DNA of 64,000 nt from Pseudomonadota bacterium (GCA_021808445.1 JAKBBP010000001.1:1-64000), one strand, 5' to 3'. Counted from the first letter of the stretch, positions 36,983-51,651 are shown. Notes: generated by a model from the letters alone, not told the origin. Translations and numbers: made by a program.

Positions 36983-37441
36983 TCAGGCGCGCGGCGGGCG
37001 CGCCAGCTGTTCCTGCACGGCGCGGCGAAAACCCAGTGGATCGGCGATGAGATGGAAGGGGTCCTTCGTGCCACCGGTGCCGACGATGGACACGGAGCCG
37101 AAGTCGAACACCCGCCCGAGCAGGCCCTGTTCGACGATCAGGCTTTCCACGCGCTCGAGCACGATCTCCAGGGACATGCGCCGGATCAGCCCCAGCTTCA
37201 TGATCACTCGGCGATCCGTGACCGCGAACTCGGCGCCGGCATAGCGCATCCAGGCGCGCAGCCCGTAGCCCAGCGCGAACAATCCCAGCAGGGCGCCCAG
37301 GCCGAGGGCCGCGCCACCGATCAGCGGAAGGGCCGCTGCCGCCGCCAGCATGCCCAGTGGCAGCGCGAACACGCTGCGGCTCAGGCGGGCGCGATACACC
37401 ACGCGCTCGTGGCTCAGCAGGTGACGGTCGACGTAGCTCAT
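36983..37441 (-). CDS. PH domain (bPH2/YdbT-like) membrane protein
   Basis: LLSHERVVYRARLS, FAVTDRRVIMKLGLIRRMSLEIVLERVESL. Confidence 0.8.
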   Translation of the reverse strand: MSYVDRHLLSHERVVYRARLSRSVFALPLGMLAAAAALPLIGGAALGLGALLGLFALGYGLRAWMRYAGAEFAVTDRRVIMKLGLIRRMSLEIVLERVESLIVEQGLLGRVFDFGSVSIVGTGGTKDPFHLIADPLGFRRAVQEQLARPPRA

Positions 37442-37529
37442 CGGCGGGGTACGGGGCCCGGGGACGTCCGGGTGCAAAAGGTCAACTGTAGCCGCCCGCA
37501 GGGCCCCGATCGAAACGGCTCGAGCTGCT

Positions 37530-38507
37530 ATGGTCGCCGGAGGAGGACAAGCCTTGGACGCACATCGCAGGATTCGCATCGGACTCGCGCTGGGCAGCGG
37601 TTCCGCGCGTGGCTGGTCGCACGTGGGGGTGATCCGCGCGCTACTGCGTGCGGGCATCGAGCCGGACCTGGTCTGCGGAAGCTCGATCGGCGCGCTGGTC
37701 GGCGCCGCCTATGCGGCCGGCGACATCGATCGCCTCGAGCGCTGGGTGGCCTCGCTGACCCGCCAGGGGGTGATGAGCCTGATCGACCTGAAGCTGGCCG
37801 CCGGGATGATCGAGGGGCGCAAGCTCGTGGACTATTTCCGTGCGCAGTTCGAAGACCACGGCATCGAGGCCCTGCAGCGGCCCTTTGCCTGCGTGGCCAC
37901 CGAACTCGACACGGGGCGTGAGGTCTGGCTGCGCGATGGCCCGGTGATCGATGCGGTGCGGGCGTCCATCGCCCTGCCGGGTCTGTTCACGCCGGCGCAG
38001 CGCGACGGGCGACTGCTGGTTGACGGCGGCCTGGTCAACCCCGTGCCGGTGTCCCTGTGCCGTGCCATGGGAGCCGACGTGGTCATCGCGGTGGACCTCA
38101 ACTGGGACCTCGTCGGCAGGCGCTCGCGCCCGGCGCCCTCGCTCTACGCCGAACCGACCCGCCCCGCCGAGCTCGAGGAGGGTTCGGGGGAGTCGGCCGA
38201 GGGCGCGGCAGGCCCGCGCGGGCGCAAGCGCAGCCTGGAAGCCTTGTGGAGCCGGCTGTGGCCCAGCAGCGATGCGCCGCCCGCGCTGCCCATGCCTTCC
38301 ATGCTGGGCGTGCTCACGGCCAGCCTGAACATCATGCAGGTGCGCATCACCAACAGCCGTCTCGCCGGCGAACCCGCCGACGTCGTGATCCGCCCCCGCG
38401 TATCAGGCATCGGACCGCTGGACTTCCACCGGGGTGAAATCGCCATGGCCGAGGGGCTGCGCGCCGCCGAGCACGCCTTGCCCCTATTGCGCGAACTGCT
38501 CTCCTGA
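37530..38507 (+). CDS. Patatin-like phospholipase, RssA type
   Basis: [43 protein letters not shown]. Confidence 0.9.
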   Translation: MVAGGGQALDAHRRIRIGLALGSGSARGWSHVGVIRALLRAGIEPDLVCGSSIGALVGAAYAAGDIDRLERWVASLTRQGVMSLIDLKLAAGMIEGRKLVDYFRAQFEDHGIEALQRPFACVATELDTGREVWLRDGPVIDAVRASIALPGLFTPAQRDGRLLVDGGLVNPVPVSLCRAMGADVVIAVDLNWDLVGRRSRPAPSLYAEPTRPAELEEGSGESAEGAAGPRGRKRSLEALWSRLWPSSDAPPALPMPSMLGVLTASLNIMQVRITNSRLAGEPADVVIRPRVSGIGPLDFHRGEIAMAEGLRAAEHALPLLRELLS

Positions 38508-38541
38508 AGCCCGCATCGCGCCGGCCCGATACACTCCAGGC

Positions 38542-39300
38542 ATGCGCATCCTGCTCTCCAACGACGACGGTTACCTGGCCCCCGGCCTGCATGCCTTGTA
38601 TGCCGGGCTGAGGCGCCTCGGAGAGGTCACGGTGGTGGCGCCGGAGCAGAACGCCAGCGCCGCGTCCAACGCCCTGACCCTGAGTCGACCTCTTTCGGTG
38701 TTCCGCGCCGAAAACGGCTTTCTCTACATCAACGGCACGCCGTCGGATTGCGTGCACATCGCGCTGACCGGTCTGCTGGAGTTCCGTCCGGACCTCGTGG
38801 TCAGCGGGATCAACAACGGCGCCAACCTCGGCGACGACACGATCTACTCCGGCACCGTGGCCGCGGCCACCGAGGGCTTCCTGTTCGGATTGCCGGCGCT
38901 GGCGGTGTCGCTGGTTCACAAGGGCTGGGAGCACGTGGACACGGCCGTGGAGGTCGCGGTTCGCGTGGTCGAGCACATGATGCGCGACCCCGGCGCCCCT
39001 GCGGCGCTGTACAACCTGAACGTGCCGAACCTGCCCGCGGCCCGGCTGCGCGGGGTGCAGGTCGCGCGCCTGGGCAAGCGCCACCCGAGCCAGCCCGTGG
39101 TGATGCAGCGCAACCCGCGCAATGAACCCGTGTACTGGATCGGCTCGGCCGGCGACGCGCTGGACGATCAGCCCGGCACCGATTTCCATGCCATAGCGCA
39201 GGGCTTTGCCGCGTTGACGCCCCTGCAGCTGGACCTGACCCATCATCGTCTGCTCGAGCCCAGCCGCGAGCGTTTCGCGGATCTCGCGCAGGCGTCCTGA
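38542..39300 (+). CDS. surE: 5'/3'-nucleotidase SurE
   Basis: [54 protein letters not shown]. Confidence 0.97.
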   Translation: MRILLSNDDGYLAPGLHALYAGLRRLGEVTVVAPEQNASAASNALTLSRPLSVFRAENGFLYINGTPSDCVHIALTGLLEFRPDLVVSGINNGANLGDDTIYSGTVAAATEGFLFGLPALAVSLVHKGWEHVDTAVEVAVRVVEHMMRDPGAPAALYNLNVPNLPAARLRGVQVARLGKRHPSQPVVMQRNPRNEPVYWIGSAGDALDDQPGTDFHAIAQGFAALTPLQLDLTHHRLLEPSRERFADLAQAS

Positions 39301-39310
39301 CGCGACGCGC

Positions 39311-40102
39311 ATGGCGACCAGCTCCATCCCGAAGCGCGCCAGCTTTCCGGCACGTCTACCCTCGGTGGGCTCGCCGGCGAGCGCTTCGGGTACGGCAGGC
39401 GTCTCGCGATCCTCCCCACCACCCGCGGCGCGGACCTCCGCGCCGCAGATGCCCAGCGGCGCAGGCATGGATTCCCAGGCGGTGCGCAGCGCGATGGTCG
39501 AGCGACTGCGCGCGCTGGGCGGCATGGACAGCGCGGTGCTGGAGTCCATGCAGCGCGTGCCTCGGCATCTGTTCCTGGAGCCGGGCCTGGCGGCGCAGGC
39601 CTACCTGGACAACGCCTTGCCCATCGGGCATGGCCAGACCATCTCCAAGCCCTCGGTGGTCGCGCGAGCGGCCTCCGTGCTGCTGCAGGCGCTCGGCGGG
39701 CGCCCGGCCAGGGTGCTCGAGATCGGCACCGGATGCGGCTACCAGGCGGCGGTGCTGGCGGGCGTGGCGGACGAGGTCTACAGCATCGAGCGCATACGCG
39801 CGCTGCATGAACTGGCGCGGCGCAACCTGCGCGCACTGCGGCTTCCCAATCTGCGCCTGCTGCTGGGGGATGGCATGCTTGGCGCGCCGGGCGGCGCGCC
39901 CTTCGACGCGGTGATCAGCGCCGCGGCCGGGGAACAGGCGCCACCGGCCTGGCTGGAACAGCTGCGCCCCGGGGGCGTGCTGCTGGCGCCGCTGGGTCAG
40001 CCCCAGCGGCTGACGGCCATGCGCAAGCTCGGCGGGGGCAGGGTCGAGAGCTGGAGTGTCGAGGATGCGCGCTTCGTCCCTCTAAAATCTGGCGTCCTGT
40101 GA
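39311..40102 (+). CDS. pcm: Protein-L-isoaspartate O-methyltransferase
   Basis: MQRVPRHLFLEPGL, LPIGHGQTISKPSVVA, VLEIGTGCGYQAAVLA. Confidence 0.95.
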   Translation: MATSSIPKRASFPARLPSVGSPASASGTAGVSRSSPPPAARTSAPQMPSGAGMDSQAVRSAMVERLRALGGMDSAVLESMQRVPRHLFLEPGLAAQAYLDNALPIGHGQTISKPSVVARAASVLLQALGGRPARVLEIGTGCGYQAAVLAGVADEVYSIERIRALHELARRNLRALRLPNLRLLLGDGMLGAPGGAPFDAVISAAAGEQAPPAWLEQLRPGGVLLAPLGQPQRLTAMRKLGGGRVESWSVEDARFVPLKSGVL

Positions 40103-40143
40103 TCTCGCAAGACCCCGAAACGGACCCCTGCCCGCACTCCACC

Positions 40144-41073
40144 ATGCGTCTGCTGCCCGCTGCCATCCTGCTGTTCTGCGCAACCCTGGCCGGCTGTTCC
40201 TCCGTGGCGCTCAACCCGGCGCCGGTGGTCAGTCGTACCGCGACCCCCGTAGGCTCGTCGATGCCGCCCGTGGCGGGCGCGTCCGCCGCGTCGGCTGCGG
40301 CCAGCGCCGCGCTGCCTGCGGGCTACTACCGGGTGCAGCGCGGAGACACCTTGCGATCGATCGCCCGCAGCACCGGGCAGAGCTGGCGGCAACTGGCGGC
40401 GTGGAACCAGCTGAGCAACCCCAACGTCATCGAGGTCGGGCAGGTCTTGCGGGTATCGGCCACGGCCGCGCCGCTGGCAGCGGCGAGCGGCGCGGCCGTG
40501 GCGGCACCCGCCGCCGCGCCGTCCGCACCCCAGGAAGTGGCGCTGGCGCCTGCCGCAAGCGCCGCGCCGCAGCCGGCCCGCGCCCCGACCCCGGCGCCGG
40601 CCAGCAGCGCGCAGCATGCGCCCGCGGTCGCCTCGGCCGCGGCGCCTGCCGCGCCGGCTGCCGCCGGGCCGGCCACGCCTGCGCCTGGCGCGCATGCCGC
40701 GGCGGGGGGGCTGAGCTGGTCCTGGCCGGCGCAAGGGCGCATCGTGCAGGCCTACAACGGCAGCACCAGCAAGGGGCTGGACATCGCCGGCCAGGCCGGC
40801 GAGCCCGTGCGTGCCGCGGCCGCCGGCAAGGTGGTCTATGCGGGCAACGAGCTGCGTGGCTTCGGCAACCTGGTCATCGTCAAGCACAACGCCGAGTACA
40901 TCTCCGTCTACGCGCACAACCAGAAGCTGCTGGTGCACGAAGGCGAGCAGGTCCGGCGCGGGCAGACCCTGGCGCTGATGGGCTCGACCGACGCCTCGCG
41001 CGTGGAACTGCATTTCGAAGTCCGCCTTCGCGGCAAGCCGATCGACCCGACGCAGGTGCTGCCGCCGCGCTGA
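40144..41073 (+). CDS. nlpD: LysM/M23 peptidase lipoprotein NlpD
   Basis: Lipobox LAGC, Lys[15 protein letters not shown], LytM-like C-terminus. Confidence 0.92.
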   Translation: MRLLPAAILLFCATLAGCSSVALNPAPVVSRTATPVGSSMPPVAGASAASAAASAALPAGYYRVQRGDTLRSIARSTGQSWRQLAAWNQLSNPNVIEVGQVLRVSATAAPLAAASGAAVAAPAAAPSAPQEVALAPAASAAPQPARAPTPAPASSAQHAPAVASAAAPAAPAAAGPATPAPGAHAAAGGLSWSWPAQGRIVQAYNGSTSKGLDIAGQAGEPVRAAAAGKVVYAGNELRGFGNLVIVKHNAEYISVYAHNQKLLVHEGEQVRRGQTLALMGSTDASRVELHFEVRLRGKPIDPTQVLPPR

Positions 41074-41098
41074 GCGGCCCGAGCCTAGCGCCCCGTCC

Positions 41099-42124
41099 AT
41101 GCCCACACGATCGCGCCAGCCTCCCGGCTCCGATGCCACCCGGCGGCCCCGCCTCGCGCGAGGCGATCCGGGGGCGGCCGACGCGCGAGTTCCGCAGGCC
41201 GCAGAGCCTGCGCCCCTGGAGGGGCTTCACGATGGCGCGGATTCGTCCGCCGTGGAGCCGGCGCGCGCTTTCGAGGCCGATACCGATTCCGCCAGCCAGA
41301 GCGTGCTGCAGGCCTATCTGAACCGCATCCGCGGCAAGCCTCTGCTCAGCGCCCAGCAGGAATTCGACACGGCCGTGCGTGCCCGGCAGGGCGATTTCGA
41401 GGCGCGCCAGTCGATGGTGGAGCACAACCTGCGGCTCGTGGTGTCGATCGCCAAAGGCTATGGTGGACGCGGCGTGGCGCTCGCCGACCTGATCGAGGAA
41501 GGCAACCTCGGCCTGATGCACGCGATCGAGAAATTCGAACCCGAACGCGGCTTTCGCTTCTCCACCTACGCGAGCTGGTGGATCCGTCAGAACGTGGAGC
41601 GCGCGATCATGCAGCAGGCGCGCACCATCCGGCTGCCCGTGCATGTCATCCGCGAGCTCAACCAGGTCCTGCGCGCACGCCGGCACCTGGAGGATTCCAG
41701 CCCCGACGGCAGTGCCTCCGTCGAGGACATCGCAAGCCTGACCGGGCGCAGCGCCGACGAGGTGTCCGATCTGCTCACCCTGGGCGAACTGCCGGTTTCG
41801 CTCGATCTGATGCGCGAGAACGCCGGCGGCGAGAGTTTCGTGGAGCAGTTCCCCGACCAGCAGGCCCCCGCGCCGGACGATACGGCGCAGGCTCACGAGC
41901 TCGAGCGCCTGCTCGAGGGTTGGCTGGGTACCCTGGGCGAGCGCGAGCGCGAGGTGATCGAGGCGCGCTTCGGGCTGCACGGGCGTGAGCTCGAGACCCT
42001 CGAGAGCCTGGCGCGACGGCTGGACCTGACGCGCGAGCGCGTGCGGCAGATCCAGCAGGAGGCGCTGGGCAAGCTCAAGCGCCGCCTTTCGGGCGGTGGG
42101 GTCGACAAATCCTCCGTACTCTGA
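41099..42124 (+). CDS. rpoS: RNA polymerase sigma factor RpoS
   Basis: Sigma-70 region 2-4 motifs; surE-pcm-nlpD-rpoS synteny. Confidence 0.93.
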   Translation: MPTRSRQPPGSDATRRPRLARGDPGAADARVPQAAEPAPLEGLHDGADSSAVEPARAFEADTDSASQSVLQAYLNRIRGKPLLSAQQEFDTAVRARQGDFEARQSMVEHNLRLVVSIAKGYGGRGVALADLIEEGNLGLMHAIEKFEPERGFRFSTYASWWIRQNVERAIMQQARTIRLPVHVIRELNQVLRARRHLEDSSPDGSASVEDIASLTGRSADEVSDLLTLGELPVSLDLMRENAGGESFVEQFPDQQAPAPDDTAQAHELERLLEGWLGTLGEREREVIEARFGLHGRELETLESLARRLDLTRERVRQIQQEALGKLKRRLSGGGVDKSSVL

Positions 42125-42135
42125 AGGTCCAGCCG

Positions 42136-42921
42136 ATGGCCGCACCGATCGTCGTGTTCGACATCGAGACCGTACCCGATGCGCGCGCCGTGCGCGCGGC
42201 TGGCCTGGCCGATGCCGGGCTGGACGACGACGCCGCCATCGCGCAGGCGCAGCAGCGCCGGCTGGAGGCCACGGGCAGCGATTTCCTGCCCATCGTCTGC
42301 CATCGCGTGGTGGTCATCTCCTGCATCTTCCGAGAGTCCAGCAAGGGTCTGAAGGTGCACTCCTTCGTCGACCGCGGCGGACAGGAGGCGGCCGTGGTGC
42401 AGGGTTTCTTCCGCCTGATCGACCGCCACGAGCCCCAGCTGGTCTCGTGGAACGGCGGCGGCTTCGACCTGCCGGTGCTGCACTACCGAGGCCTGGTGCA
42501 CGGCGTGCAGGCGTCGAAGTACTGGGACATGGGCGAGGACGACCGCGATTACAAGTGGAACAACTACATCTCGCGCTACCACAGCCGGCACCTGGACCTG
42601 ATGGACCTGCTCGCGCTGTACCAGGCCCGCGCCAATGCCGGCATGGACACCCTCGCGCAGTTGTGCGGCCTGCCGGGCAAGCTGGGCATGGACGGCTCCC
42701 AGGTGCACGCCGCCTGGCAGCGCGGCGAGCTGGAGCAGATCCGGCGCTATTGCGAGACCGATGTGCTGAACACCTACCTGCTGTATTGCCGCTTCCAGCT
42801 CATGCGCGGAGGGCTGACTGCGCAGGAACATGCCGATGAGGTCGAACTGGTGCGGCGCACCGTGGGCGAGTGGGCGGTCGAGGAGCCGCACTGGGCCGAG
42901 TACATGCGGGCCTGGTCATGA
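42136..42921 (+). CDS. Predicted 3'-5' exonuclease, DnaQ/PolB-like
   Basis: [48 protein letters not shown]. Confidence 0.88.
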   Translation: MAAPIVVFDIETVPDARAVRAAGLADAGLDDDAAIAQAQQRRLEATGSDFLPIVCHRVVVISCIFRESSKGLKVHSFVDRGGQEAAVVQGFFRLIDRHEPQLVSWNGGGFDLPVLHYRGLVHGVQASKYWDMGEDDRDYKWNNYISRYHSRHLDLMDLLALYQARANAGMDTLAQLCGLPGKLGMDGSQVHAAWQRGELEQIRRYCETDVLNTYLLYCRFQLMRGGLTAQEHADEVELVRRTVGEWAVEEPHWAEYMRAWS

Positions 42922-44399
42922 ATCGGCGAGGCGGCCGCCGAGGCGCCACCCCTGGCGCGAGTCGCGCTCCCAGCCCCGCCGCGGCCGATGCCGAGCTGGA
43001 GTGGTTGCGCGTCGAATCCCTGGACCTGGAGGCGCGCGGTGTCGCGCACCGTGCCGACGGCAAGGTGGTGTTCATCCACGATGCGCTGCCTGGCGAGCAG
43101 GTGCGCGTGCGCGTGCTGCGCGGCAAGCCCAAGTGGGAGCAGGCGCAAGTGCTGCAGCGCCGCGGCGAGGCCTCCACGCGGGTGAAGCCGCGATGCGAGC
43201 ATTTCGGAACCTGCGGCGGTTGCAGCATGCAGCATGTCGAATTGCGCGCGCAACTGGCCTTCAAGCAGCGAACCCTGGAGGATGACCTGCAGCATCTGGC
43301 GCAGCTGCGCCCCGAACTGATGCTGCGCCCCCTGGCCGGGCCCGACTGGGGCTATCGCCGGCGTGCCCGCCTGACGGTGCGCCTGGTGCCCAAGAAAGGT
43401 GGCGTGCTGGTCGGTTTCCACGAGCGCGGCTCCAGCTACGTGGCGGACATGCGCTCCTGCCAGATTCTGCCGCCCCGGGTCTCGGCGCTGCTGCTGCCCC
43501 TGCGCGCGCTGGTCGGGTCGCTGTCGTGCCCGGACCGGCTGCCGCAGATCGAGCTTGCGATGGGCGACGACAGCATCGTGCTGGTGCTGCGCAACCTGCA
43601 GGAACTGGACGACCAGGACCTGCAGCGCCTGCGGGACTTCGCCGCCGAGCACGCGGTCCGCTGGTGGCTGCAGCCGGGGGGGCCGCAAAGCGCCCAGCCC
43701 CTCGAGGCGCAGCAGGCGCTGCCCTTCTATACCTTGCCGGAGTTCGGGCTGCGCATGCCCTTCCGGCCCACGGATTTCACCCAGGTCAACCACAGCGTCA
43801 ACCGCGCGCTGGTCTCGCGCGCCCTGCGCCTGCTGCAGGTGGGGGCCGGCGATCGCGTGGCCGACTGGTTCTGCGGCCTGGGCAATTTCACGCTGCCGCT
43901 GGCGACCCGAGCCGCTTTCGTGCTGGGGGTCGAGGGCAGCGAATCCCTGCTGGCTCGTGCGATGGACAATGCTCGCGCCAGCGGGTTGGCCGCGCATGTG
44001 GCCTTCCGGACCTCGAACCTGTTCGAGGCCGACGCATCCTTCCTGTGCGATTGCGGCAGCTTCGACAAGTGGCTCGTGGATCCGCCGCGCGAAGGGGCGC
44101 TTGCCCTGTGCAAGGCGCTGGTGCGGGCGATGGGGCGCGCTGCCGACGAGCAGCCGGCGGCCGACGCGCAGCCTGGGCCCGACCAGGAGCGGGCCGACGC
44201 CCATCCGGGGTTCATCCCCCCGCGGCGCATCGTCTACGTTTCCTGCAACCCGGCCACGCTGGCACGCGACGCAGGCGTGCTGGTGCATCAGGGGGGGTAC
44301 GTGCTGAAGGCGGCGGGGGTGGTCAACATGTTCCCCCATACCTCGCACGTCGAGTCCATCGCCGTGTTCGAACTTCCCGACGCGCACCCCAGCACCTGA
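42918..44399 (+). CDS. rlmD: 23S rRNA (uracil-1939-C5)-methyltransferase
   Basis: TRAM domain, [14 protein letters not shown] cluster, [12 protein letters not shown]. Confidence 0.93.
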   Translation: MNRRGGRRGATPGASRAPSPAAADAELEWLRVESLDLEARGVAHRADGKVVFIHDALPGEQVRVRVLRGKPKWEQAQVLQRRGEASTRVKPRCEHFGTCGGCSMQHVELRAQLAFKQRTLEDDLQHLAQLRPELMLRPLAGPDWGYRRRARLTVRLVPKKGGVLVGFHERGSSYVADMRSCQILPPRVSALLLPLRALVGSLSCPDRLPQIELAMGDDSIVLVLRNLQELDDQDLQRLRDFAAEHAVRWWLQPGGPQSAQPLEAQQALPFYTLPEFGLRMPFRPTDFTQVNHSVNRALVSRALRLLQVGAGDRVADWFCGLGNFTLPLATRAAFVLGVEGSESLLARAMDNARASGLAAHVAFRTSNLFEADASFLCDCGSFDKWLVDPPREGALALCKALVRAMGRAADEQPAADAQPGPDQERADAHPGFIPPRRIVYVSCNPATLARDAGVLVHQGGYVLKAAGVVNMFPHTSHVESIAVFELPDAHPST

Positions 44400-44430
44400 G
44401 CAGCACCCTGCCTGGCACGCCTCTGCACAG

Positions 44431-44446
44431 GAACACCCGTCCAAAA
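44431..44446. repeat. Direct repeat copy 1 (GAACACCCGTCCAAAA)
   Basis: Identical to 45193-45208. Confidence 0.95.
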
Positions 44447-44521
44447 GAGTGTTAACAAGCAGTTGACCCAACCGCCGCCATAGCGGGCGCGGAATTTGGC
44501 AGGGAATGCGGTCGATGAGTG

Positions 44522-44545
44522 ACAATGTAGCTACAATGTGGTAGC
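44522..44545. promoter_or_regulatory. TA module operator candidate
   Basis: Palindrome TGTAGCTACA (44526-44535); direct repeats ACAATGT (44522-44528, 44533-44539) 11 bp apart; GCTAC-N6-GTAGC. Confidence 0.55.
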
Positions 44546-44575
44546 ATGATGGCCTTGTCGAAAGGGGGGTGAACC

Positions 44576-44809
44576 ATGTTGACCGTTGACGTTCGTGCCC
44601 GTGTCGAGCCTGAACTCAAGCGTGAGGCCGCAGCAGTGCTGGAGGCTGCGGGCCTGGACGTGAGTACGGCCATTCGGTTGTTTCTGCGCAGCGTGGTCGA
44701 AAAGGGTGGTCTTCCCATGGAACTACCTCGGGCCAACCCCACGACGCTGGCCGCCATCCGTGATGCGAAGGCCGGCAGGACCTCCCGTACGACGCTCGAG
44801 GACCTCTGA
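44576..44809 (+). CDS. RelB/DinJ family antitoxin
   Basis: VDVRARVEPELKREAAAVLEAAGLDVSTAIRLFLRSVVEKGGLP RHH pattern. Confidence 0.92.
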   Translation: MLTVDVRARVEPELKREAAAVLEAAGLDVSTAIRLFLRSVVEKGGLPMELPRANPTTLAAIRDAKAGRTSRTTLEDL

Positions 44810-44811
44810 GG

Positions 44812-45096
44812 GTGCCGAGAGCGCTTGAAGAAACCAGTCAGTTCAAGCGCGACCAAAAGCGCGTCAAGGGCTCTGGCCGCCATGACTGGACCAAGATGCG
44901 CGAATTGGTCGCAGAACGGATGAACGACCGCCCACTCGACCAGAGGCATCGAGACCATGCCCTGTCCGGAGAGTACGAGGGGGTCCGGGAGTGTCACATC
45001 GCTCCGGACTGGCTTCTCATCTACGACAAACAGGGGCCCGTCGAGGGCGGCCTCCTGAAGCTCGTCCGAACCGGGTCTCACAGCGAGCTATTCTGA
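44812..45096 (+). CDS. YafQ family toxin
   Basis: SQFKRDQKRVKGSG, LSGEYEGVRECHIAPDWLLIYDK, LVRTGSHSELF; GTG start. Confidence 0.92.
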   Translation: MPRALEETSQFKRDQKRVKGSGRHDWTKMRELVAERMNDRPLDQRHRDHALSGEYEGVRECHIAPDWLLIYDKQGPVEGGLLKLVRTGSHSELF

Positions 45097-45192
45097 GGAT
45101 GCAGCAAGGTCCGACGGCTCCTTTTGTTGGCTTGCTGAATCATGCTTGCGTGCCAAGTCCTTGATGTGACAAGGCTTTGGCCATCTGCTGAT

Positions 45193-45208
45193 GAACACCC
45201 GTCCAAAA
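45193..45208. repeat. Direct repeat copy 2 (GAACACCCGTCCAAAA)
   Basis: Identical to 44431-44446. Confidence 0.95.
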
Positions 45209-45210
45209 CA

Positions 45211-45236
45211 CGAAGCCCGGCCAGGGCCGGGCTTCG
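45211..45236 (-). terminator. Terminator of the yccA-like gene
   Basis: CGAAGCCCGGC-CAGG-GCCGGGCTTCG followed on the minus strand by TGTTTT. Confidence 0.75.
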
Positions 45237-45272
45237 AAGCGAGGGGGCAGTGCCCCCGCGGACAGGCTGGGT

Positions 45273-45980
45273 TCAGCGGCGGCTGCCGCCACCGCCGAAG
45301 ATGCTCAGCAGTGCCAGCAGGTTCACGAACACGTTGTAGAGGTCGAGGTAGATCGCCAGCGTGGCCGAGATGTAGTTGGTCTCGCCGCCGTCGAGCACGC
45401 GCCGCACGTCGATGAGCATGAAGGCCGAGAAGATGCCCACCGCGGCCACCGAGAAGGTGATCATCAGCGCGGGCATGCGCAGCCAGATGTTCGCGATGCC
45501 GGCGATCATCAGCATGATCACGCCGACGAACAGGAACTTGGCGAGACCGCTGAGATCGCGCTTCACCACCGTCGCCAGCGAGGCCATCGCGGCGAAGATG
45601 ATGGCCGTACCGCCGAAGGCCATCGTGATCAGCTGCACGCCGTTGGCCAGACCCAGCACCACGCTGAGCATCTGCGAAAGCATCAGCCCCATGAAGAAGG
45701 TGAATGCCAGCAGGAAGGCCACGCCGAGGCCGGACTCGCGGTTGCGCTGCACCGCGAACATCAGGCCGAAGGCACCGGCCAGGAACAGCAGCATGCCCAT
45801 GCCCGGGTTGCGGAGCATCCACAGGCCCAGGCCCGTGGTCAGGCCGGCCCAGGCGCCCGCCACCGTGGGCACGAGGGAGATCGCCAGCAGCGTGTAGGTG
45901 TTGCGCAGCACGCGGTTGCGCTCGACGGCGTAGCCCCCCGAGGCGTAGGAGGGATATTGCGGTTGGAAGCGATCGTTCAT
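45273..45980 (-). CDS. Bax inhibitor-1/YccA family membrane protein
   Basis: Seven TM segments; VERNRVLRNTYTLLAISLVPTVAGAWAG, DLYNVFVNLLALLSIFGG. Confidence 0.92.
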   Translation of the reverse strand: MNDRFQPQYPSYASGGYAVERNRVLRNTYTLLAISLVPTVAGAWAGLTTGLGLWMLRNPGMGMLLFLAGAFGLMFAVQRNRESGLGVAFLLAFTFFMGLMLSQMLSVVLGLANGVQLITMAFGGTAIIFAAMASLATVVKRDLSGLAKFLFVGVIMLMIAGIANIWLRMPALMITFSVAAVGIFSAFMLIDVRRVLDGGETNYISATLAIYLDLYNVFVNLLALLSIFGGGGSRR

Positions 45981-46421
45981 CTAGGGTTCTCCCGATACGA
46001 GATGCCGCGGTCCGGCGAGGTCGAGGTTTCGACTCCGTCCCTCCACCCGAGTTCCCCGCGAGGGCTGGGAACTGCGCTGGCAGGACGACCGAACCGCGAT
46101 TTCGATGCCCAGTGTAGGGCCTGTGGCTGAAATGGGGCTGAACGGACGGATTCCAAGTCCCTCCGCAAGGCCCTTCCCGCAGGCCAGCCAGGGCGTGCTG
46201 CAGCGCGGCAATCGAGCCAAAAGGCTCAAAAAACTGTACAATGCCAAGGATTTGCGTGCGGCCTGCGCGGCCGGCGCCCAACCCACAACGCCGCCGCCGA
46301 GGCGCCTTTCGCCGTACCGCTCCCGCCCTGCCAGCCCGGCGCCTCAGCGCGCCCGAGCCGGCACGCGCCGCCCGGTCAGCGAGCAGCCCTGCGGCGCGGT
46401 GCTCGAGCGGAGAGAACATCC

Positions 46422-47582
46422 ATGCTGCCGTTGCAAGCGAAGGCGATCCTGGCCCTGGCCGACGGGTCGGTCTTCGAAGGGGTGTCGATCGGTGCCGCCG
46501 GGGAGAGCGCCGGGGAGGTGGTGTTCAACACCGCCATCACCGGCTACCAGGAAATCCTGACCGACCCGAGCTACAGCCACCAGATTGTCACGCTGACCTA
46601 TCCGCACATCGGAAACGTCGGTGCCAACCCGGAGGATGCGGAATCCACGCGCATCCACGCCGCCGGACTGGTCATTCGCGACCTTCCCCTGCAGGACTCC
46701 AACTTTCGCCGTGCGGAGGGCCTGGCCGAGTACCTGCAGCGCCACGGCACCGTGGCCATCGCCGAACTCGACACCCGTCGCCTGACCCGGCTGTTGCGCA
46801 CGGCGGGCGCGCAGAACGGCTGCATCGTCGCCCTTCCGCCCGGCGAGGCGGTGAGCGCGGACCTGCGCGCGCGCGCCGTGGCCCGGGCCAAGGCCACGCC
46901 CAGCCTGGCCGGCATGGACCTGGCCAAGGTGGTCAGCACCCCCGAAGCCTACGCCTGGACCGGTTCGGCCTGGGCGCTGGGCCGGGGCTACGTGCAGCGC
47001 CAGGGCGACGGGCCTCACGTGGTGGTCTACGATTTCGGCGTCAAGCACAACATCCTGCGCCTGCTGGCCGAGCGTGGCTGCCGCGTGAGCGTGGTGCCCG
47101 CGCAGACCGGCGCCGCCGAGGTGCTCGCCATGCGCCCCGACGGCGTGCTGCTGTCCAACGGCCCCGGGGATCCGGAACCCTGCGACTACGCCATCGCCGC
47201 CGCGCGGGAGTTGATGCAGCGCGGCGTGCCGGTGTTCGGCATCTGCCTGGGGCACCAGATCCTGGCGCTGGCAGCGGGCGCGCGCACCTTCAAGATGAAA
47301 TTCGGCCACCACGGTGCCAATCACCCCGTGCGCGACCTGGACACAGGCCGGGTCAGCATCACCAGCCAGAACCACGGTTTCGCGGTGGACCCCGACAGCC
47401 TGCCCGCGAACCTCCGCGCCACCCACGTCTCGTTGTTCGACGGCACGCTGCAGGGCTTCGCCTACACCGACCGGCCGGCGATGGGCTTCCAGGGCCATCC
47501 CGAGGCCAGTCCCGGCCCTCACGACATCGGCGGGCTGTTCGACCGCTTCACGGCCATGATGCAGCGCGCGAGCGCCGCCTGA
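46422..47582 (+). CDS. carA: Carbamoyl-phosphate synthase small subunit
   Basis: [44 protein letters not shown]. Confidence 0.97.
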   Translation: MLPLQAKAILALADGSVFEGVSIGAAGESAGEVVFNTAITGYQEILTDPSYSHQIVTLTYPHIGNVGANPEDAESTRIHAAGLVIRDLPLQDSNFRRAEGLAEYLQRHGTVAIAELDTRRLTRLLRTAGAQNGCIVALPPGEAVSADLRARAVARAKATPSLAGMDLAKVVSTPEAYAWTGSAWALGRGYVQRQGDGPHVVVYDFGVKHNILRLLAERGCRVSVVPAQTGAAEVLAMRPDGVLLSNGPGDPEPCDYAIAAARELMQRGVPVFGICLGHQILALAAGARTFKMKFGHHGANHPVRDLDTGRVSITSQNHGFAVDPDSLPANLRATHVSLFDGTLQGFAYTDRPAMGFQGHPEASPGPHDIGGLFDRFTAMMQRASAA

Positions 47583-47625
47583 GCCCGGGTACGCAGACGC
47601 CGCGCACCTTCCCGGAGACCCCAGC

Positions 47626-48276
47626 ATGCACCCCTTCGGCATCACCGACCTCCCGCTGTACGTGCTCGGCGTGGTGTTCATCGTGTTGCTGCCGGGGCCG
47701 AACTCGCTGTACGTGCTGGGACTGGCCGCGCAACGCGGGGTGCGCGCCGGCTACCTCGGCGCCATGGGCATCTTCCTCGGAGACAGCGTGCTGATGGTGC
47801 TGGCAGCGGCCGGGCTGGCCAGCCTGCTGGAGACCGTCGCATGGCTGTTCATGCTGGTCAAGTTCGCCGGCGCCGCCTACCTGGCCTGGATCGGCCTGGG
47901 CATGCTGCGCGCGGGGCTGCGCAACTGGCGCCGCGCCGAGGCCGCGGCGCCGCCCGCGGCGAAAGTGGACGCCTCGCATCCCCTGGGCAAGGCGCTGTTG
48001 ATCAGCCTGCTCAATCCGAAGGCCATCCTGTTCTTCATCTCGTTTTTCATCCAGTTCGTGCAACCGGGCTATGCCCACCCTGCGCTGTCCTTCCTGATCC
48101 TCGGGGCGATCGTGCAGTTCTTCAGCGTGCTGTACCTGTCCACGCTGATCTTCGCCGGCTCGCGCCTGGCCGAGGCCTTCCGCCGCAGGCGCCGCGTCGC
48201 CGCCGGGCTGACCGGCGCGCTGGGCACGGCCTTCATGGCCTTCAGCCTGCGCCTGGCCACCGCCTCCCCGCATTGA
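47626..48276 (+). CDS. LysE/RhtB family (LeuE-like) amino acid exporter
   Basis: GVVFIVLLPGPNSLYVLGLAAQRGVRAGYLGAMGIFLGD, SLLNPKAILFFISFF. Confidence 0.9.
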   Translation: MHPFGITDLPLYVLGVVFIVLLPGPNSLYVLGLAAQRGVRAGYLGAMGIFLGDSVLMVLAAAGLASLLETVAWLFMLVKFAGAAYLAWIGLGMLRAGLRNWRRAEAAAPPAAKVDASHPLGKALLISLLNPKAILFFISFFIQFVQPGYAHPALSFLILGAIVQFFSVLYLSTLIFAGSRLAEAFRRRRRVAAGLTGALGTAFMAFSLRLATASPH

Positions 48277-48333
48277 GGCCCGTCGCAGCCCGAGCCCGCA
48301 CGAACCCCGCCAACACCTGAAACCTGTCGTCCC

Positions 48334-51567
<3,234 letters not shown>

Positions 51568-51574
51568 AAATTTC

Positions 51575-51603
51575 GCCGGGCGCCGACGCGCCCGGCGCTT
51601 TTC
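51575..51603 (+). terminator. Rho-independent terminator-like hairpin after carB
   Basis: GCCGGGCGC-CGAC-GCGCCCGGC then GCTTTTC. Confidence 0.7.
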
Positions 51604-51651
51604 TTTCCATCCGTCTTTTCATCCGGATCGTTCAGAGGATTCTTCGTTCCC

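Larger units (their letters stand above)
44431..45208. mobile_element. Putative inserted TA cassette bounded by 16-bp direct repeats
   Basis: GAACACCCGTCCAAAA at 44431-44446 and 45193-45208 flanks a TA gene pair between rlmD and its expected convergent neighbour. Confidence 0.6.

Noticed and set aside
40460-40720. Ala/Pro-rich repetitive tract in nlpD
   Set aside because: Ordinary low-complexity linker between LysM and M23 domains.
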